NCBI GenBank assembly: GCA_000783305.1
Contig: JROE01000020.1
Coordinates: 1 to 42,416 of the forward strand
DNA: 42,416 nt
Origin: Sphingobacteriaceae bacterium DW12
GTDB lineage: Bacteria > Bacteroidota > Bacteroidia > Sphingobacteriales > Sphingobacteriaceae
Reading direction: 5' to 3'
Below the pieces are notes generated by a model. The model saw nothing but the letters and a program-made list of their open reading frames with translations. It searched no databases and was not told where the DNA came from. The position numbers were made by a program, and so were the translations under genes. How positions within the stretch are numbered: position 1 is the stretch's first letter; each line of letters begins with the position of its first letter. Shown piece by piece: positions 24,368 through 31,984 of the stretch.

Positions 24368-24473
24368 GGGAAAGACCGTAAGAGCCTCGCGCCCTTACGG
24401 TCTAGATCAAGATGGACATGGATGCGATCCTAGAACTATATACAGGTTCCCTATGGTGAGGGGTATCCCTGGT
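24368..24473 (-). ncRNA. candidate small RNA unit 1 (motif, body, terminator)
   Basis: The motif is at 24444-24473 (CCAGGGAT, 15 nt, GAACCTGTATATA). About 40 nt of body follow, then the hairpin AGACCGTAAG / CTTACGGTCT (24373-24403), again with GCGAGG in the minus-strand loop. The T-tract is weak (TTTCCCTTT). It follows directly on the fecR terminator region. Confidence 0.45.
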
Positions 24474-24584
24474 GGTAAGAAGTAGAATAATGGTGTTCAG
24501 TTTAATGAGAAACAAATTCCGACCAAGTCCGGAATGACGAGGGGATGACAGAATTGACCTAAAAAATCATGGTCGCTGGTGTGC

Positions 24585-24618
24585 AAAAAAATGGCCGCAA
24601 GGACACCACCCATGCGAC
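24585..24618 (-). terminator. intrinsic terminator of fecR (locus 2)
   Basis: The minus strand reads GGTCGCA, 13-nt loop, TGCGGCC, then ATTTTTTT, about 45 nt after the fecR stop. Its stem resembles the hairpins of the three short units, suggesting common origin. Confidence 0.7.
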
Positions 24619-24661
24619 CGCAATAAAACACTTAAACACTATATCAACGATAAAGAGGAAA

Positions 24662-25825
24662 CTACGGAAAAGGCTTCATGACGGTCAACAAATCGTCCTG
24701 CCGCTTAAAGCGGACCAAACCAGTCTGCTCCAATTTTTCCAATAGAGTAGATATATTTTCGAATCGTGATACCGACCCTGACAGACGCACATCCTGCACA
24801 GCATCTTGATACACGACACGTACCTTGTACCAGCGAGCTACCTGCCGCATGACGGCGCTCATGGGCTCCTTGTCAAAGACAAACTTACCATCTTTCCAGA
24901 GGATAATGTTAGTATCATCCAGCGTCTGTACGCGCATACCCTCCCGACCAACAATGGACTGCTGCCCTGGCCGCAATAGGACATCTTGTTCCGATAAAAG
25001 GTCCGTAACTTTCACGGCCCCGGACAGCAGCGTTGTTTTAATAGTCTCCTCATCGGGATAAGCATTAATATTAAAATGGGTCCCTACGACCTGCGTCTGT
25101 TGACGGTCCGAATGCACCACAAAAGGGTGGGCCGTATCCTCACTGACTTCAAAGTAAGCCTCTCCATATTGTAGACCTACTTCTCGACGAGAGGAAGTAG
25201 CAAATGACAAGGGGTATCTGAACGAAGTAGAAGCATTGAGCCATACCCGCGTACCATCAGGTAACACTACCTGATACTGTCCACCTTTTGGTGTCTCTAT
25301 GGTATGGAAGCTTACTTTCGCCTCTCCAGCACTAGCTTTACCTGCTGATAGTCGATACACCAACTGTCCATCCGCTGTCTTGGATACGTCTATCCCAGCT
25401 TGCTCGGCCAGTTTGCCATCCTCCACTTCATCTAAAACGATACGCGAACCATCCGAAAGAATCAAGGTGGCGTAATCGCCGCCGGGTGCAATATCGTGGG
25501 ATACAGCAGCCGTACTGATTACTTCTTGCACACGGTAATAATACATACCGATACTCAATGCTAGCAATGCAAGTGCAGCACCAGTGGCAATCAACCATCT
25601 GCGTGCGCGCATAGGTTCAAGGCGGCGGATATCGCGTTTTATACGCGTATACATACGGAAACCGAGATCGTCTTCCGATTCTGCAAAATCTTCATGAAGA
25701 TAAATGGGATGGTTCGGTTCGTTATCGTACCATTCATCGATTTCCAACTCCTCGGCTGCAGTGGCGGTACCCTCGTCCCACTTACGGACCAATTTTTCGA
25801 TATGTCTATTTCGGATGAATTTCAT
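24662..25825 (-). CDS. fecR: FecR-type anti-sigma factor (locus 2)
   Basis: 387 aa. The N-terminal sigma-binding part (about 1-85) includes EELEIDEWYDNEPNHP. One membrane helix follows (WLIATGAALALLALSIGMYY, about 87-108). The FecR domain contains IETPKGGQYQVVLPDGTRVW and VGLQYGEAYFEVSEDTAHPF, and the DUF4974 domain ends LVRFKRQDDLLTVMKP. It lies 110 nt after the sigma gene, with its own copy of the shared motif in between, so sigma and fecR may each have a promoter. A terminator follows its stop, which separates it from tlpA and susC; this is unusual for such loci. It should relay the signal from the STN domain of the locus-2 SusC. Confidence 0.9.
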   Translation of the reverse strand: MKFIRNRHIEKLVRKWDEGTATAAEELEIDEWYDNEPNHPIYLHEDFAESEDDLGFRMYTRIKRDIRRLEPMRARRWLIATGAALALLALSIGMYYYRVQEVISTAAVSHDIAPGGDYATLILSDGSRIVLDEVEDGKLAEQAGIDVSKTADGQLVYRLSAGKASAGEAKVSFHTIETPKGGQYQVVLPDGTRVWLNASTSFRYPLSFATSSRREVGLQYGEAYFEVSEDTAHPFVVHSDRQQTQVVGTHFNINAYPDEETIKTTLLSGAVKVTDLLSEQDVLLRPGQQSIVGREGMRVQTLDDTNIILWKDGKFVFDKEPMSAVMRQVARWYKVRVVYQDAVQDVRLSGSVSRFENISTLLEKLEQTGLVRFKRQDDLLTVMKPFP

Positions 25826-25892
25826 CAGCGTAAATTACTATTCAACATCATTTAATTATTAAAAAGCTATTTCCTAAACGCTTTCTACATAT

Positions 25893-25921
25893 AGGTTCCT
25901 CAGCGCTGGTACATCCCTAGG
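25893..25921 (-). promoter_or_regulatory. CTAGGGAT-N14-GAACCT motif, site 2 (before fecR)
   Basis: The minus strand reads CTAGGGAT, 14 nt, GAACCTATATG. It lies in the 110-nt gap between sigma and fecR. Confidence 0.65.
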
Positions 25922-25935
25922 AGATATTGTAAAAA

Positions 25936-26508
25936 CTACAAATCAAGGAAGAAACCTTTAAGACCTTTTTTAAGAAACTTGATTGCCTTGCCGATGTACC
26001 ACTCTACCGTCTTTTCGGAGAGCTGGAGTTGAGCCGCAATCTGTCTGTGGCTCTGACCGTCGGTACGACTCATCTCGAATACCAGTCGGCATTTTTCGGG
26101 CAAGGCGGTAATTAAAAAACGTAGCCGTTCACTCACTTCATAAAACTCTAACCACTGTTGGGTCGAATCATCCACCAGTTCTGCCAATACCGTATTAGCA
26201 GTCACATCACTGAAATGGCGATATTTGGCGCGCGCATTGAGATGTTTGAGCACGCGATATTTGACCGCAACAGCCAAATAAGAACGTACATTGGAATGGA
26301 TGTCAAGCTCTTCTCTCCGGATCCATATGCTAACGAACAGCTGTTGGACGATGTCTTCGGCTTCCTCTAAATCATGGAGCTTATTTGCGGCGGCGGTGAA
26401 CAGCTTCTGCCAATACCGATCATATATTTCTGTAAATGCAGTGTTACTACCCTTTTTGAGCAGTAGAATGAGCTCTTCATCCGAAAGTCGATTTATCTTT
26501 GCATTCAT
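25936..26508 (-). CDS. ECF RNA polymerase sigma factor, FecI-like (locus 2)
   Basis: 190 aa. Region 2 (about 25-90): AFTEIYDRYWQKLFTAAANK, DLEEAEDIVQQLFVSIWIRR. Region 4 (about 130-182): LITALPEKCRLVFEMSRTDG, SHRQIAAQLQLSEKTVEWYI. ATG start, MNAKINRLSDEE. It is paired with the fecR gene that follows. The CTAGGGAT-N14-GAACCT motif lies about 75 nt upstream of its own start and before fecR, tlpA and susC, which is the pattern expected of an autoregulated ECF regulon. The spacing between the two halves (15 nt from AGGGAT to AACCT) suits ECF -35/-10 recognition. That this factor reads the motif is inference. Confidence 0.92.
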   Translation of the reverse strand: MNAKINRLSDEELILLLKKGSNTAFTEIYDRYWQKLFTAAANKLHDLEEAEDIVQQLFVSIWIRREELDIHSNVRSYLAVAVKYRVLKHLNARAKYRHFSDVTANTVLAELVDDSTQQWLEFYEVSERLRFLITALPEKCRLVFEMSRTDGQSHRQIAAQLQLSEKTVEWYIGKAIKFLKKGLKGFFLDL

Positions 26509-26583
26509 TTTTGCTCGGTAAGTACTGGTCTGGTCACTAAGACTTATTTAGGTAGTAAGGTAGATTTCTGCTTATATAAGCAT

Positions 26584-26612
26584 AGGTTCCTTTTCAAAAG
26601 CATATCCCTAGT
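26584..26612 (-). promoter_or_regulatory. CTAGGGAT-N14-GAACCT motif, site 1 (before the locus-2 sigma gene)
   Basis: The minus strand reads CTAGGGAT, 14 nt, GAACCTATGCTTATATAAG. About 75 nt before the sigma start codon. Confidence 0.65.
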
Positions 26613-26762
26613 ATATTTCCAAATTGTCTTCTCGCCCGCTTCGCCTCCAATTTTATGACTCGTTTGAGATTGCTTCTAGGCTTTGTTTTTGTGATGTGGC
26701 ACAAGTTAACATCTAATTAACAACAACTTCTACCTTAAGATGTTTTTAAACTAGCTTTAGTA

Positions 26763-26808
26763 TAGCCTTTACATAGCAAATGGCTAGGGTAAGGCTATGT
26801 AAAGGCTA
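26763..26808. repeat. perfect 15-bp inverted repeat in the gap before locus 2
   Basis: TAGCCTTTACATAGC (26763-26777) and GCTATGTAAAGGCTA (26794-26808) have a 16-nt loop, followed by partial direct repeats of GGCTATGT and CCTATGCAAAG to about 26830. No T-tract follows on either strand. The rest of 26613-26950 shows nothing recognisable. Confidence 0.6.
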
Positions 26809-26952
26809 TGTTAACCCTATGCAAAGACTAGTCTAATACTGAATTAGACCATAAGAAAGTCTTAATTGAAAATCTCCTGCCTGTAGTAATCCCGTTGTCG
26901 ATCCAACCCCTATATCTATACTCCATTACAGTCATGATTTTTTAAAAGGACA

Positions 26953-26985
26953 CAAAAAAACCGGTATCCCTTTGGGGATATCGGT
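26953..26985 (-). terminator. intrinsic terminator of locus 3
   Basis: The minus strand reads ACCGATATCCC, AAA-type loop, GGGATACCGGT, then T7. It is preceded by a second hairpin at 27000-27027 (GATGCAGGG / CCCTGCATC). Both lie just after the stop of the last locus-3 gene. Confidence 0.8.
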
Positions 26986-27042
26986 CAATAATGAATAGGG
27001 ATGCAGGGGCTTTCAAATCCCTGCATCGGCTAATCAATGCAT

Positions 27043-28368
27043 CTATTGGTAGGTGAACTTTTCCCAACTCCTAACTTCAACAGATTCACAGGTCATATCT
27101 GCGGTACCATTTCCAGAGGATACATATCTACCATTCGAAGCACGCAGAGAGAATGTACCATCCGCATTGGGTATCCAGTCAAACCACTCCCAGCTGCCGG
27201 GACTGGGCCTTGTACACGTCATGGGATTATTTCCGAATTCAGATGAAACGTATTTATTCATGGCTTTGAGGTAGACCTTTCCCGTACCCGCACTCATCAC
27301 TTCAAATTGCTCCCAACTGCCGGCAGTGGCACGATCACAAATCATATTGGATGCTCCATTGTTGCTCGATACAAATTTATTGTTGCTGCCCTTTATCTTG
27401 ATAGTCTGTCCATATGGAATGGAAACAGTGGAAGGCTGATCGGCTTGACTTGCCGGATTCAAACGCACTCGAATAGGGTAATGATCGGATGGTAAACTGT
27501 TGTCATAAACATCTGTGATAATATTTACTTGATCGACCTGAAAATGGGAAGAGACAAAGATGTGATCGATACGGCTACTGGACACCCTATTGATATCCCA
27601 ACCATTATAGGTATGGCCTTTGGGATTATAGGGATAATGGTTTAAGGTAAAAGCATCCTTTATCACACCTGAGGTATGTAGGGTGGTGTACCGGGCACTA
27701 TTCTGGTTAAAATTAAAATCGGCAGATAGTACTACCGGGTTGCTACCCGCAATTTCATTTATTTTTGATAACAATAGATTGACACTTTGGGTCTGCGACA
27801 AGGTCGTCAGATCAAGATGTGTATTAAAATAAAAGAATGAAGTATTGGAGGCAATATCCCTAATCCTAGCCCAGGTACAGACACGAGGATATGCGGCATC
27901 CCAGCCTACACTTCCTTTTACGTTGGGAGTTTCCGAAAGCCAGAAATTCCCACTAGACATGATATTAAACTTGCTCTTTTTATAAAAAATGGCAGTATGC
28001 TCACCTGTGCCATTGGCATTTCGGCCTAGCCCGAGGTAATTAAAATCTGGCAACAAGCTGGCAAGATCTGTCATTTGATTGTCCTTTGCCTCCTGAACAC
28101 CAAAAACATCAAATTTATGGGCTTTAATCAAGTTCGTTACCAAGATTTTTCGGTCGATCCATTTGTGAGCGGGTGCATCAGCTGCAACATCGGTACGGAC
28201 ATTATAGGTCGCTAATACGATGGTTGGGAGTTCTGCAGCAGCAAGTGCCGATCTAAGCCCAGCATGGGGAATAGACGATTGCTCAGGTTCGAGTGCTTTT
28301 TCTTTACAAGACAAAAAGAGGGTCGAGAGGCTAAAAAGCATCAACAGGCCCGGTTTAAATAGTTTCAT
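27043..28368 (-). CDS. EEP-family phosphodiesterase/phosphatase lipoprotein with fascin-like C-terminal repeats (locus 3)
   Basis: 441 aa. The signal MKLFKPGLLMLFSLSTLFLSCKEK has a lipobox Cys. The endonuclease/exonuclease/phosphatase domain (about 50-305) is intact: TYNVRTD (Asn), FGVQEAKDN (metal-binding Glu), LSADFNFNQ (Asp/Asn), SSRIDHIFVS and SDHYPIRV (catalytic His). Residues about 315-441 form three repeats of about 40 aa, each with K(F/Y)VSS..G...M.C.R...GSWE.F, the look of a fascin-like beta-trefoil, which could bind a glycan or surface. The substrate is a phosphodiester or phosphomonoester: nucleic acid, phospholipid or inositol phosphate are all possible. It is the last gene of the operon. 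Confidence 0.88.
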   Translation of the reverse strand: MKLFKPGLLMLFSLSTLFLSCKEKALEPEQSSIPHAGLRSALAAAELPTIVLATYNVRTDVAADAPAHKWIDRKILVTNLIKAHKFDVFGVQEAKDNQMTDLASLLPDFNYLGLGRNANGTGEHTAIFYKKSKFNIMSSGNFWLSETPNVKGSVGWDAAYPRVCTWARIRDIASNTSFFYFNTHLDLTTLSQTQSVNLLLSKINEIAGSNPVVLSADFNFNQNSARYTTLHTSGVIKDAFTLNHYPYNPKGHTYNGWDINRVSSSRIDHIFVSSHFQVDQVNIITDVYDNSLPSDHYPIRVRLNPASQADQPSTVSIPYGQTIKIKGSNNKFVSSNNGASNMICDRATAGSWEQFEVMSAGTGKVYLKAMNKYVSSEFGNNPMTCTRPSPGSWEWFDWIPNADGTFSLRASNGRYVSSGNGTADMTCESVEVRSWEKFTYQ

Positions 28369-28391
28369 ATTTCATCTTTTAATTGGTGACT

Positions 28392-29264
28392 TTATTTCAA
28401 CTCAAAATTGACGATCAAAGGTACATGTCTATTAGGAGTATATCCGGCGGTATAAAAATTGACTACCTTAACTTGGGCTGCCGAAGAGAAGAAAACATAA
28501 TCGCTTACCGTGGTGGGATTGGGATAAGAAAAGGTGGGCAATGGCGTCTCTTTGGTATACAGCATGAAGTATTCGGTCAATTTATTGAACGAAGCAGTGC
28601 CCACGTTGGCGGTCATATTTCCAGCAAGTACCATAGGTATATCGTCGGCCTTCAGCTTGGTTTTTAGTTCGTCAATCTGGATCAATCGATTGGCTTCCTT
28701 GCCAAACTCCAATTGGGTAGAAACGACCCGCAGCTTCTTCCCACTTCCAAGATCCAAAACTGCTATTGCCGCTCCACGAGCCTCATCATTAGGATCTGTA
28801 TGCAAACGGATATTCTCGGAATTTAGGATGGGGTAACGGCTTAAAATTGCATTACCCGATGTACCTTGGCTTACAGTCCGTACAGGTGCATAGAAGTAGT
28901 TCATTCCGGTCAGCTCGCTCATTTTTTTTGCTTGATCGACATCCATTTGGCCCCTCGTGGTAAATTGGTCTACCTGACGCATACACACGATATCTGGTTT
29001 ATTGGAATTGATGACATCCGCGACGGCTTCAATATCCAACACACCGGTATTTGTACCTTTTAATGCCCTGTTGGTATAATTGATATCGTAAGACATCACC
29101 CGGATATCTCCATCAGCCGACCCGCCATTTCCTGTACCGGGAGGGGTTTCAACAATCTCATAGCGATGTACCTCTTCTACATAGTTGGTTTTCTTGCAGC
29201 CGTATATCCCGAGGAAGGCGATAGCCATCAGGGTCATCAGTAAAATTCTATTTATATTTTGCAT
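28392..29264 (-). CDS. EEP-fold lipoprotein with degenerate catalytic residues (locus 3)
   Basis: 290 aa. The signal MQNINRILLMTLMAIAFLGIYGCKK has a lipobox Cys. The fold matches EEP proteins along its length (MSYDINYTN, DIVCMRQVD, YFYAPVRT, NAILSRYPIL, MVLAGNMTANV, VSDYVFFSS, NRHVPLIVNF). Key residues are changed: the metal-binding Glu of QE is Gln (CMRQVD), the Asp of GDFN is Asn (AGNMT) and the Asp of SDH is Arg (NRH). The His is kept. It is probably inactive as an enzyme and may bind substrate for its two intact neighbours. It lies 23 nt after the start of the flanking EEP gene region in the same operon. Confidence 0.8.
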   Translation of the reverse strand: MQNINRILLMTLMAIAFLGIYGCKKTNYVEEVHRYEIVETPPGTGNGGSADGDIRVMSYDINYTNRALKGTNTGVLDIEAVADVINSNKPDIVCMRQVDQFTTRGQMDVDQAKKMSELTGMNYFYAPVRTVSQGTSGNAILSRYPILNSENIRLHTDPNDEARGAAIAVLDLGSGKKLRVVSTQLEFGKEANRLIQIDELKTKLKADDIPMVLAGNMTANVGTASFNKLTEYFMLYTKETPLPTFSYPNPTTVSDYVFFSSAAQVKVVNFYTAGYTPNRHVPLIVNFELK

Positions 29265-29277
29265 ATTATTTCAGTGA

Positions 29278-30162
29278 TTATTTATTGTCCATTTTTATTT
29301 TCACACGTACAGGATAGTGATCGGATGGAAGCTTACCATCATAGTCATCTATCAATATATCATAGTCGCTAACCTCAAGCTGAGGGGTGACGAATATCAT
29401 ATCAATCCGAGCCTTAGACCCCCTATTCATATCAAAGAGATTGAGTGTGCCTTTTGGTGCATTGGGCTCCGGAGCCAATGTATAGGCATCTCTGAGTATA
29501 GTCGAGGTATTGAGTGTTTTATAATTGTCGCCATGCTGGTCAAAATTGAAGTCGGCACTTAAGATAGCCGGCTTGTTGCCTGCTATTTCAGGGATCTTAT
29601 GAAGCAGCAAGGCGGTACTTTCTCTTTGGGCAATCTGTCCTTGATGATCAATATGGGTATTGAACACATAAAATTCAGTGCCGGTAGAGCGCTGACGGAA
29701 TTGTCCCCAGGTACATATCCTGCTGAGGGAAGCATCCCATCCTGGCCCAGGGCTCTCGGGTTTGGGGGACAACCAGAAATCACCGGTTTGCAGGACCTCG
29801 AACAAATCGGCGCGGTAGTAGATTTCAACATGTTCTCCGGTTAATCCATTGTCACGTCCGGCACCAAAGTGCCGATATTGGGGAAGGCTTTCTGCCAAAT
29901 CAGCGACTTGATTGTCTTTCCCTTCTTGGATACCAAACAATTCGAATTCATGCTTCTGGACCATATCCACAACCATCGCCTTGCGGAGGCTCCAAGGGTT
30001 GTCTACATCAGCTGGTGTATCGGTCCGGATATTGAATGTCGCATAAAAGAATGGATCCAGGCTTTTTTTCTCGGGATATTCAACACTCTTTTTGCAACCT
30101 GCAAACAAAAACAGCACCGCAAGCAGAGTAGCTATCCGTTTCATTTCTATATTACTTTTCAT
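29278..30162 (-). CDS. EEP-family phosphodiesterase/phosphatase lipoprotein (locus 3)
   Basis: 294 aa. The signal MKRIATLLAVLFLFAGCKKS has a lipobox Cys; the ATG at 30162 adds six residues. The catalytic set is intact: ATFNIRTDTP, ELFGIQEGKDNQ (Glu), LSADFNFDQHG (Asp/Asn), KARIDMIFVT and SDHYPVRVKI (His). It is close in sequence to the domain of the 27043-28368 protein (shared QE.KDNQ, SADFNF and SDHYP.RV), so the two arose by duplication. It starts 14 nt after susD. The expected place is the outer membrane, acting on phosphate esters before uptake. A DNase I-like role and a phosphatase role cannot be told apart here. Confidence 0.88.
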   Translation of the reverse strand: MKSNIEMKRIATLLAVLFLFAGCKKSVEYPEKKSLDPFFYATFNIRTDTPADVDNPWSLRKAMVVDMVQKHEFELFGIQEGKDNQVADLAESLPQYRHFGAGRDNGLTGEHVEIYYRADLFEVLQTGDFWLSPKPESPGPGWDASLSRICTWGQFRQRSTGTEFYVFNTHIDHQGQIAQRESTALLLHKIPEIAGNKPAILSADFNFDQHGDNYKTLNTSTILRDAYTLAPEPNAPKGTLNLFDMNRGSKARIDMIFVTPQLEVSDYDILIDDYDGKLPSDHYPVRVKIKMDNK

Positions 30163-30176
30163 CAGCTCTATCTTGA

Positions 30177-31952
30177 TTAGTTAATGGGTTGCCACCCTGG
30201 ATTCTGCTTGACCTTATCTCCGCTCAACACCACTTGATCTAATGGAACGGGATAGAAATATCGTTTCTCATCATATATCTTCGGGACATTGCTAAGCCAA
30301 ATCAGGTTTCCTTTATTCCCTTCACTCAATTGACTGGAACCTCCATTGATAATGTAATAAATAACACCGGATACAGGATTTGAAGGACGCGAAGTGACAA
30401 AAGACACATCCGGTTTACCATCACTGTTAAGGTCCATCAACGTATTCATTGCCGGTACATACATCCCAACAAACGGTTTCTCCAGTAAATAGCCAGCCTT
30501 CCAGCGGACCAGATCGTCATAACGGAAACCTTCAGCAACCAACTCAATGGCGCGTTCTTTACGGATTTCCATCAATGCAACACTTTGAAGTGAGGGAAAG
30601 AACTCCCGCTGGTAATAGGTGTCCATGCTTGTCGGCATGACCGCATTGGTAACTCCGGCGCGCTGACGTAAAAGACGTATACTCTTATCCCACTCTGCAT
30701 TCGTAAAGGTATTTAACTCGGCCATGGCCTCGGCATAGTTTAGCAATACTTCGGCATAGCGGACCAAGGGAATGGAGTTGAAATTTTCAGCTTTTCCATC
30801 TAAGTTCGAATCGTCCAAAGTATATTTTATGGGTTGGTAACCCGTAAACGTGTAACCAAAATCAGGCGCGGCAGCCGTTCCATTGGCCCGTTTGTAACCT
30901 GAAACACGAATGGTCTGTTCCAAACGCCGATCGCGTCCGCGTGTTTCGTCCATGAAGGTCATCGTTTCAAACCCCGGTTGCTCGGTAAACCGTTGACCAT
31001 TCAACATTTGATAAGAGTTAATAAAACTTTTGGTAGGACTCCATCTCGATCCGTAGGTAGCGCTGGTAAACCACCAGTTGGCCGAATGCCAACGGCGCAA
31101 ACTATTATTGTATGTAACAGCTAGCATGACTTCATCAGCCTGGGGATTCTCACTGATGAAAAGACTACGGTAATCGGTTTCAGGAGTTCCGGTATTGCGT
31201 AATTTGTACATACCGCTGCTCATGACCTTTTGTGCAGCATCTGCAGCACGCGTGAACCAGATGTCTGCTTGCCCACTAAGCTGCAGCTGTGGGTGGTATT
31301 TTCGTATGGAGCCTTCAAAAAGACATATTCTGGATTTCATCGCCAGGGCCACATTTCTTGTGATTCGAGACGAGCTTGCATTTTTGGCTACCCTGATGTT
31401 TTCACAAGCAAAGTCCAAATCAGCCAGTACCGAATCCATTACTAGGATACGTGGATCCCGGGCCTTATAGATATCGGGGTCGTCATCCGCCAAAGTTTTG
31501 TTATACCAAGGTACATCGCCAAATTTTTTGACCATATTGTAGTAAAACCAAGCACGAAAAAAACGTGCCAATCCCTGATAGTGATTCCTCGCTTCCTGAG
31601 AGATGGAAGGGTTATTGACATGCTCTAGAAAATAATTGATATTACGCAAAGGTCCCCAGTCCCACCCACTAGCTTGATTGGATTCGAAGCCATTCTGGAT
31701 GTATATATTAATGGAACTAACGGCACCATAATCCGACATATTGTCGCTCCTGAACAGGTCCTTATATACTTGATCGGCCTGTGGCATAATCTGGGTAGCG
31801 GAATAAAAAGAATTGGTATACAACTCAAGGCCTTTCTCACTATTGAAGACCGTTTCAGGAGTCATCTTATCGACCGGACTCAGGTCGAATAATTTTTCGC
31901 ATCCTGCTAGACAAGGAAGCAGAAGTAAAAACAGATATATTTTCTTCATCAT
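30177..31952 (-). CDS. susD: SusD/RagB family lipoprotein (locus 3)
   Basis: 591 aa. The signal MKKIYLFLLLLPCLAGCEKLFDLSPVDK has a lipobox Cys. Hallmarks: LARFFRAWFYYNMVKKFGDV, PLVRYAEVLLNYAEAMAE, IRKERAIELVAEGFRYDDLVRW, and the ending VLSGDKVKQNPGWQPIN. It lies 32 nt after susC. Length is typical. It would cap the locus-3 SusC. The next genes in the operon are three EEP proteins rather than glycoside hydrolases, so the ligand may be a phosphorylated or nucleic-acid-derived compound (inference). Confidence 0.93.
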   Translation of the reverse strand: MMKKIYLFLLLLPCLAGCEKLFDLSPVDKMTPETVFNSEKGLELYTNSFYSATQIMPQADQVYKDLFRSDNMSDYGAVSSINIYIQNGFESNQASGWDWGPLRNINYFLEHVNNPSISQEARNHYQGLARFFRAWFYYNMVKKFGDVPWYNKTLADDDPDIYKARDPRILVMDSVLADLDFACENIRVAKNASSSRITRNVALAMKSRICLFEGSIRKYHPQLQLSGQADIWFTRAADAAQKVMSSGMYKLRNTGTPETDYRSLFISENPQADEVMLAVTYNNSLRRWHSANWWFTSATYGSRWSPTKSFINSYQMLNGQRFTEQPGFETMTFMDETRGRDRRLEQTIRVSGYKRANGTAAAPDFGYTFTGYQPIKYTLDDSNLDGKAENFNSIPLVRYAEVLLNYAEAMAELNTFTNAEWDKSIRLLRQRAGVTNAVMPTSMDTYYQREFFPSLQSVALMEIRKERAIELVAEGFRYDDLVRWKAGYLLEKPFVGMYVPAMNTLMDLNSDGKPDVSFVTSRPSNPVSGVIYYIINGGSSQLSEGNKGNLIWLSNVPKIYDEKRYFYPVPLDQVVLSGDKVKQNPGWQPIN

Positions 31953-31984
31953 TATAGATTAAGTTTTCAGTATTTATGATAAGA

